Positions 59,350 to 64,000 of a DNA stretch of 64,000 nt are shown piece after piece (position 1 is the first letter of the stretch; each line of letters begins with the position of its first letter). The position numbers and the translations under genes were made by a program. The notes under the pieces were generated by a model. It did no database searches and was not told the DNA's origin. It worked only from the letters and a program-made list of their open reading frames with translations. The stretch comes from SHAN690 sp038131955 (GTDB lineage Bacteria; Bacteroidota; Bacteroidia; Flavobacteriales_G; Salibacteraceae), in NCBI GenBank assembly GCA_038131955.1, contig JAYPQK010000002.1:310001-374000 (forward strand). Reading direction: 5' to 3'.

Positions 59350-60525
59350 ATGAAAGAAGTTGTAATCGTTAGCGCCGTGCGCACGCCGATGGGCAGTTTC
59401 ATGGGAAGCCTTTCTGGCGTTCCTGCTACTGAATTGGGATCCATTGCCATCAAAGGAGCCGTAGAAAGAGCGGGCATCGACCCGACGGTTGTTGATGAAG
59501 TATTCATGGGTAACGTACTTCAGGCAGGTGTTGGACAAGCTCCGGCTCGTCAGGCGGCTTTGGGAGCTGGATTGAGCGACGAGGTTCCTTGTACTACGGT
59601 CAATAAGGTCTGTGCTTCAGGAATGAAGTCAATCATGCTGGGTGCACAGTCGATCATGGCAGGCATCAATGACGTGGTGGTCGTTGGAGGTATGGAGAAC
59701 ATGTCTAAGGCTCCACACTACGTGAGCATGCGTAACGGACACAAGTACGGCAACGCCAAGATGGTAGACGGCATCGTGAACGATGGTCTGACCGACGTGT
59801 ACACCAATCAGCTGATGGGCAATTGCGCCGAGCTTTGCGCCAAAGAGCATGAGTTCTCCCGTGAGGATCAAGACAATTTCGCCATCGAAAGCTACAAGCG
59901 TTCAGCCAAGGCGTGGGAGAATGGATGGTTCAAAGAAGAGATCGTTCCTGTGGAGATCCCACAGCGCAAAGGATATCCGATCGTATTCGGAGAAGACGAG
60001 GAATACAAGGCAGTGAAGTTCGACAAGATTCCTCAGTTAAGAACAGTGTTCGAAAAGGACGGCACCATCACAGCAGCCAACGCTTCTACGATCAATGACG
60101 GAGCTTCTGCCATTGTGATCATGAGTGCAGAGAAAGCGGCTGAACTAGGCGTTAAGCCAATCGCTAAGATCCGCTCATTCGGAGACGCAGCACAGAGCAG
60201 CGAGTGGTTCACTACTGCTCCTTCTAAGGCGGTTCCAGTTGCATTGAAGCGCGCCGGACTCGAAGTAGGAGACGTTGATTTCTGGGAGTTGAATGAAGCA
60301 TTTTCTGTGGTAAGCTTGGCTAACATCAAGCTGCTCGGACTCGATCCACAGAAGGTAGACGTACACGGCGGTGCCGTATCACTGGGTCACCCACTCGGAA
60401 ACTCAGGTAGCCGCATCATCGTGACCTTGATCAATGTACTTCGTCAGCACGGAGGCAAGATCGGCGGCGCAGGCATCTGCAACGGTGGCGGTGGCGCTAG
60501 CGCGATGATCGTAGAGCTGGTTTAA
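59350..60525 (+). CDS. Acetyl-CoA C-acetyltransferase (thiolase)
   Basis: A 391-residue thiolase that joins two acetyl-CoA or cleaves 3-ketoacyl-CoA. The nucleophile is Cys88 (VNKVCASGMKS); the second half has GGAVSLGHPLGNSG with the catalytic His and CNGGGGASA with the second Cys. Length and sequence are nearest to the acetoacetyl-CoA type. It may serve in fatty acid degradation or ketone body and amino acid breakdown. It stands alone, with its own promoter box and terminator. Confidence 0.95.
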   Translation: MKEVVIVSAVRTPMGSFMGSLSGVPATELGSIAIKGAVERAGIDPTVVDEVFMGNVLQAGVGQAPARQAALGAGLSDEVPCTTVNKVCASGMKSIMLGAQSIMAGINDVVVVGGMENMSKAPHYVSMRNGHKYGNAKMVDGIVNDGLTDVYTNQLMGNCAELCAKEHEFSREDQDNFAIESYKRSAKAWENGWFKEEIVPVEIPQRKGYPIVFGEDEEYKAVKFDKIPQLRTVFEKDGTITAANASTINDGASAIVIMSAEKAAELGVKPIAKIRSFGDAAQSSEWFTTAPSKAVPVALKRAGLEVGDVDFWELNEAFSVVSLANIKLLGLDPQKVDVHGGAVSLGHPLGNSGSRIIVTLINVLRQHGGKIGGAGICNGGGGASAMIVELV

Positions 60526-60549
60526 GCCTAGGTCGAACTAGAATTCAAG

Positions 60550-60575
60550 AAGGCGCTTTAGGGCGCCTTTTTTTT
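60550..60575 (+). terminator. Rho-independent terminator of the thiolase gene
   Basis: Stem AAGGCGC (60550-60556) and GCGCCTT (60563-60569) around a short loop, followed by T to 60575. It lies 24 bases after the thiolase stop. Confidence 0.85.
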
Positions 60576-60860
60576 GCCACAGGCAAAAAAAATAGTGCAG
60601 CGCCATAGGCGTCCCTACGGGAAAAGATTAGTAGTGTTACCGCGTGTGATTCACTGTTCATTGTTCTCAGTTCCACCGATCACTGTTCACCGATCACTTT
60701 CAAACCGTTTCACCATTTGACCATGTGACCATTTACCACCAAGAAATCTATAATTGACTCACACGTATATTATCCCTACCCTTGTCGTGACTGAAACCAT
60801 TTGAGCACCACAAGCGTTATAGCTATATAACCTCATGGTTTTCACCACAGTCCTTAGGCC
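60576..60860. repeat. Spacer with short repeat motifs
   Basis: Contains one copy of the CCATAGGCGTCCCTACGGG unit (about 60593-60630), then two CACTGTTCA units and two CCGATCACT units (about 60651-60700), and a repeated CCATTTGACCATGTGACCATTT (in two parts, about 60712-60737). The end, with a long region of no recognisable structure, precedes the small gene at 60861. No gene seen. Confidence 0.6.
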
Positions 60861-61232
60861 ATGGTCAATATTGAATACGACCAAGAAACGGGAGTACTGA
60901 AGATGAACTACTCCGAATCGGTAGAAGCGGATGACATGATGCGCTTTATCGATCACGTCAGCGTGGACGATCGTTTACCGGATGACCTTAGCGTCTTGCA
61001 CCGTGCTGGCGGACTGCACAGAAACATCAAGATGAAGGATCTTTTGAAGTTGTCGAAGGAGATGAAACGAGGTACGGGTAAGTATAATACGGTTCGTATG
61101 ACCGTTTACACCAGCAACTCTCTTTCTCTGACGCTCTTTCAGCTTTATGAGCGCTTGATCATGGATGCCAATACGAAGTTGAAGTCATTCAACAGCGAAC
61201 GTGCTGCTGTGGCCTGGCTGCTTGAGATCTGA
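60861..61232 (+). CDS. Small STAS-like/SpoIIAA-like protein
   Basis: A 123-residue cytoplasmic protein starting MVNIEYDQETGVLKMNYSESV with a beta-hairpin, a helix (ADDMMRFIDHVSVDD), DLSVLHRAGGLHRN and helices with MKDLLKLSKEMKRG and FQLYERLIMDANTKLKSF. The fold is reminiscent of SpoIIAA/STAS-like Bacteroidota proteins, but the similarity is only by pattern. It is convergent with rseP and 9 bases apart from it. Confidence 0.65.
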   Translation: MVNIEYDQETGVLKMNYSESVEADDMMRFIDHVSVDDRLPDDLSVLHRAGGLHRNIKMKDLLKLSKEMKRGTGKYNTVRMTVYTSNSLSLTLFQLYERLIMDANTKLKSFNSERAAVAWLLEI

Positions 61233-61241
61233 GTTTCTAGA

Positions 61242-62564
61242 TTATCCGTTCCACCAGCGGATCACGTCGTTCCCATTCGCGAACAACAACAAACCGATCA
61301 ATAGGATCATTCCAACGGTCTGTGCGTATTCAAGAAACTTGTCTCCAGGCTTTCTTCCTGTGATCATCTCGTATAGAAGGAACAAGACGTGTCCTCCATC
61401 CAAAGCCGGAATCGGAAGAATATTCATGAACGCTAGGATCAACGACAAGAATGCCGTCATGCTCCAGAAGGTCTGCCAATCCCAGGTCGCAGGGAAGAGT
61501 CCTCCAATCGCACCGAAGCCACCGATCTGTGAAGCCCCTTCTTTCGTGAAGACCAAGCGCATGCTTGTAATGTAACTTCCTAGGATGTCGCCGGTTTCCT
61601 TCACACCGGCGGGGATAGCTTCGAAGAAGCTGTAGTGGTAGGTTTCTGTCTCAATAAAGTCGGTTGCCGGCTTCATTGCCACACCTATCCTTCCTTCGTC
61701 TGAAATCTCAACATTAAGATCGAGTTTTTGACCGTCGCGCAGAACCAAAATATTCACTTCTTGTCCTTTGTGTGCACGGATCTGTCGAACCCCTTCTACG
61801 ATACCGAAGACCTCGTGACCGTCGACCGCAACGAGTTGATCACCTCTTTTCACCCCAGCTTCCGCAGCGGCTGTACCTGACATCACACTGTCGACCACAA
61901 AGGGATAGCGCACGGCAAAGAGCGACTTCACTTCGTTGGCTAACAGTGTCTGATCCACATCGGCAGGAAGTTCTATCACTTGCAGAGCTCCATTACGTTC
62001 GATCTGAATCTTTCGTGCTCCATTGATCAGGACCTCTTTGCCCAATTCCTCGTAGTACTTCACATCGCCATCGACGATATCCATGATGCGATCACCGTCT
62101 TGGAAGCCAAACTGATGCAGCGTGCTATCCGCGTAAACACCATACTTCAGGTTCTCTAGTCGCAAGTGCTCTTTTCCCCAAGTGAAGAGCACAATTGAAT
62201 AGATCATGAATCCGAGGATCAAATTGACCGTAACTCCACCCACCATGATGATCAGTCGTTGCCATGCTGGCTTGCTTCTGAACTCATAGGGCTTCGGCTC
62301 CTGCGCCATTTGTTCTTTGTCCATGGATTCGTCGATCATACCCGAAATCTTCACATAGCCACCAAGAGGAAGCCATCCGATGCCATACTCTGTCTCTCCT
62401 CTTCTCACTTTGAAGAGAGAAAACCAAGGATCAAAGAAGAGGTAGAACTTCTCTACCCGAGTCTTGAAGAGTTTAGCAGGAATGAAGTGTCCAAATTCGT
62501 GCAGAATGATCAAGATGGAAAGGCTCAGGATGAGCTGCGCCGCCTTTATCAGAAATACGTCCAT
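61242..62564 (-). CDS. rseP: Site-2 intramembrane metalloprotease RseP
   Basis: A 440-residue inner membrane zinc protease that cuts anti-sigma factors or signal remnants inside the membrane. The zinc motif HEFGH is at 22-26 in the first helix, and the third ligand is in NILPIPALDGGHVLF near the C-terminus. A PDZ domain is recognisable in the periplasmic part (ADSTLHQFGFQDGDRIMDI and AAAEAGVKRGDQLVAVDG). Gene order dxr-rseP with a 1-base gap indicates a single operon, which is common in Bacteroidota. Confidence 0.96.
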   Translation of the reverse strand: MDVFLIKAAQLILSLSILIILHEFGHFIPAKLFKTRVEKFYLFFDPWFSLFKVRRGETEYGIGWLPLGGYVKISGMIDESMDKEQMAQEPKPYEFRSKPAWQRLIIMVGGVTVNLILGFMIYSIVLFTWGKEHLRLENLKYGVYADSTLHQFGFQDGDRIMDIVDGDVKYYEELGKEVLINGARKIQIERNGALQVIELPADVDQTLLANEVKSLFAVRYPFVVDSVMSGTAAAEAGVKRGDQLVAVDGHEVFGIVEGVRQIRAHKGQEVNILVLRDGQKLDLNVEISDEGRIGVAMKPATDFIETETYHYSFFEAIPAGVKETGDILGSYITSMRLVFTKEGASQIGGFGAIGGLFPATWDWQTFWSMTAFLSLILAFMNILPIPALDGGHVLFLLYEMITGRKPGDKFLEYAQTVGMILLIGLLLFANGNDVIRWWNG

Positions 62565-62565
62565 A

Positions 62566-63732
62566 TCAGTCTATCAATGCGTTGGCGAAGGCACGTGCCT
62601 TCTCGTCTATCTCAATGTATTGCTCCAAGGTTGGATGCTCTAAGTGCGCTACCCCGTCCATGGTCTTCTCGATCACCTCTTGAATCTGCAAGAAACCGAT
62701 CCGGTCATGCAAGAACGCATCCACAGCGATCTCATTGGCAGCGTTTAGCACGCAAGGAAGACTTCCTCCTTTTTCAATTGCCCTGAAAGCAAGTGCAAGG
62801 TTACCAAAGGTTTTCATATCGGGCGCCTCAAAAGTGAGGGATGGATAGTCCATGAAGTTGAATCGCGGAAAATCGCTGGACAAGCGGTCAGGGTAGCCGA
62901 TGGCAAACTGGATCGGCAACTTCATATCTGGCAAGCCCATTTGGGCCTTCATGCTCCCGTCTTCGAACTGAACAATGCTGTGGATAATGCTCTGAGGATG
63001 AACGATGACATCGATCTGTTCGGGTTTGAGATTGAACAACCACTTTGCCTCAATCACCTCCAAGCCCTTGTTCATCAAGGTAGCCGAATCGATTGTGATC
63101 TTGGCTCCCATTTCCCAATTCGGGTGCTTTAGTGCCTGTGCTTTGGTTACGCTGGCCAGCTCATCTCTTGTCTTACCTCGGAATGGTCCCCCTGAAGCGG
63201 TCAGATAGATCTTCTCGATAGGATTGTGGAACTCACCTACTAAGCATTGGAAGATTGCGCTGTGTTCTGAGTCGACAGGATAGATATTGACACCAGCTTC
63301 CATAGCCGCCTTGGTGACCAACTCTCCTGCTACAACTAGTGTTTCTTTGTTGGCCAATGCGATGTGCTTTCCCGCTGCAATGGCCTTCATCGTCGGTTTC
63401 AGTCCGGCAAATCCGACCAATGCCGTAAGCACAATGTCCACCCCTTCCATTTCCACCACCTGCTCAAGTGCAGATGGTCCTGCATAGGTCTTGATATCCG
63501 CCTCCCAAAGCGCCTTACTCACTTTTTCATAATGATCCTCATTGGTGATCACCACACAATTCGGTTTGAACTTCAAGGCTTGTTCAATAAGAAGATCACA
63601 ATTGCCACGGGCAGTTAAGACCTCCACCGTAAACCTTTCGGGGTGTGCTTCGATTACGTCAAGCGCTTGCGTACCGATACTTCCGGTCGATCCTAAGATG
63701 GCAATGCCGTGGGTTTTCTTTTCCTCACTCAT
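62566..63732 (-). CDS. dxr: 1-deoxy-D-xylulose 5-phosphate reductoisomerase
   Basis: The first committed enzyme of the MEP isoprenoid pathway. From the start at 63732 (MSEEKKTHG) it has 388 residues, the normal length; the ATG at 63744 adds four residues. The NADPH-binding GSTGSIG is at 14-20; LANKETLVVAGEL, PVDSEHSAIFQCL and LTASGGPFRG are diagnostic, with the metal-binding Asp and Glu in PVDSEH and the later MNKGLEVIEA. It is followed immediately by rseP. A CATCTTTG, one mismatch from the promoter consensus, lies just upstream. Confidence 0.97.
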   Translation of the reverse strand: MSEEKKTHGIAILGSTGSIGTQALDVIEAHPERFTVEVLTARGNCDLLIEQALKFKPNCVVITNEDHYEKVSKALWEADIKTYAGPSALEQVVEMEGVDIVLTALVGFAGLKPTMKAIAAGKHIALANKETLVVAGELVTKAAMEAGVNIYPVDSEHSAIFQCLVGEFHNPIEKIYLTASGGPFRGKTRDELASVTKAQALKHPNWEMGAKITIDSATLMNKGLEVIEAKWLFNLKPEQIDVIVHPQSIIHSIVQFEDGSMKAQMGLPDMKLPIQFAIGYPDRLSSDFPRFNFMDYPSLTFEAPDMKTFGNLALAFRAIEKGGSLPCVLNAANEIAVDAFLHDRIGFLQIQEVIEKTMDGVAHLEHPTLEQYIEIDEKARAFANALID

Positions 63733-63983
63733 AAGGGGCTGCAAAGATGGGACTTATTTAAGGTTTGCGAATGGGAAACTTCGAAATGATGGATTTGTTC
63801 TATTCCATTCCTTTTTCGACAGAAATCTCTTTCCACTGCCGATGGTCTGTCGTACCTTTAGAGAATATGACAAAGAGAATAGACATCATCTATTTGCTTA
63901 TTCAGATTATCGATTTCGATGATCGTACTAGCTGTTCTAGTTTTGAGACTCAAATTTCACAGACCTAACTAATTCATAAGAAC

Positions 63984-64000
63984 ATGAGAAAAACCATCAT
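63984..64000 (+). CDS. Start of an unidentified gene, cut by window end
   Basis: ATG at 63984 begins MRKTI before the window ends, a typical start of a signal peptide. The 251 bases between dxr and this start contain no coding frame I would trust; a TACCTTTA box near 63851-63858 might be its promoter. The product cannot be identified. Confidence 0.35.

Noticed and set aside
36225..60860. Insertion sequences or MITEs from the spacer motifs
   Set aside because: No terminal inverted repeats, target duplications, transposase fragments or defined element ends were recognised.
63765..63968. 67-residue plus-strand frame after dxr
   Set aside because: No signal, family pattern or ribosome site; it probably covers the leader of the next gene at 63984.
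1..64000. tRNA genes
   Set aside because: No cloverleaf with a GGTTCGA-type T arm and paired acceptor stem was found by eye; a tRNAscan run would be needed to exclude one fully.

Overview
The window is a chromosomal segment of a member of the Bacteroidota, probably a marine or freshwater Flavobacteriales-type bacterium. This is inferred from three proteins with type IX secretion (T9SS) C-terminal sorting domains (two of the gliding-associated type B, one type A), many Bacteroidota-restricted families (GLPGLI/DUF4412-like, DUF6913, DUF4294, DUF6580, DUF2911), lipoprotein signal peptides, and promoter boxes of the Bacteroidota form TAnnTTTG, several of them placed correctly in front of genes. 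No insertion sequence, prophage, CRISPR array or tRNA was found. Most of the window is ordinary core genome, with unusual small-scale damage and unusual spacer DNA.

Layout. 0-5.5 kb: the end of a ZIP metal transporter, then a leftward run of msrB, a GLPGLI-like protein, dapA, a DUF6913 protein, a secreted unknown, a two-cluster ferredoxin and ychF. 5.5-11.7 kb: two tandem T9SS type B adhesin-like proteins. 11.8-16.7 kb: a rightward cluster with a split transketolase whose two halves are separated by a secreted von Willebrand A protein, then a class III aminotransferase and a scar made of two truncated convergent genes. 17-24.8 kb: SRAP protein, a 43-residue basic protein, a DUF6580 membrane protein, a T9SS type A protein, an AlkD-like protein, a large ABC transporter and an hpf gene carrying an amber stop. 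24.9-35.9 kb: fabI, recN, a lipid A acyltransferase, a DUF4294 protein, and a tight leftward operon in which sucC and a biotin carboxylase (accC) enclose three envelope proteins; then a frameshifted small gene.

36-48.7 kb: lipoprotein MsrA, YCII protein, PhoD-like phosphatase, SRPBCC-type protein, two envelope proteins, a Sua5/YciO protein, a frameshifted S9 peptidase, a DUF2911 protein, a frameshifted cytochrome P460-like lipoprotein, two DUF1801/YdeI proteins, and an FTR1 iron permease fused to cytochrome c followed by a His-rich membrane protein. 49-64 kb: a clpB stub, tryptophan 2,3-dioxygenase, a membrane protein of unknown function, a CE1-type esterase, a DUF819 protein, a J-domain protein, an Smr protein, RNase P RNA, a 7TM-HD phosphohydrolase, a thiolase, a small unknown, rseP and dxr.

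Two window-wide themes stand out. First, four conserved genes between 24.5 and 45.1 kb are each broken by one single-base change (one nonsense, three frameshifts), and two further places (16.5 kb and 49.1 kb) hold gene stubs; this is either real decay or consensus error, which read mapping would settle. Second, many non-coding gaps, densest in the right third, are filled with short low-complexity motif families that recur from gap to gap (CTCCCTA runs, ACGCGAATT runs, AACTGCAA runs, GATTAGATAATT runs, a roughly 40-bp unit with a CCATAGGCGTCCCTACGGG core). They do not look like known mobile elements. I see no clear evidence of a wholly new multi-gene system; the best candidates for novelty are the transketolase-vWA arrangement, the sucC-envelope-accC operon and the spacer repeat families.
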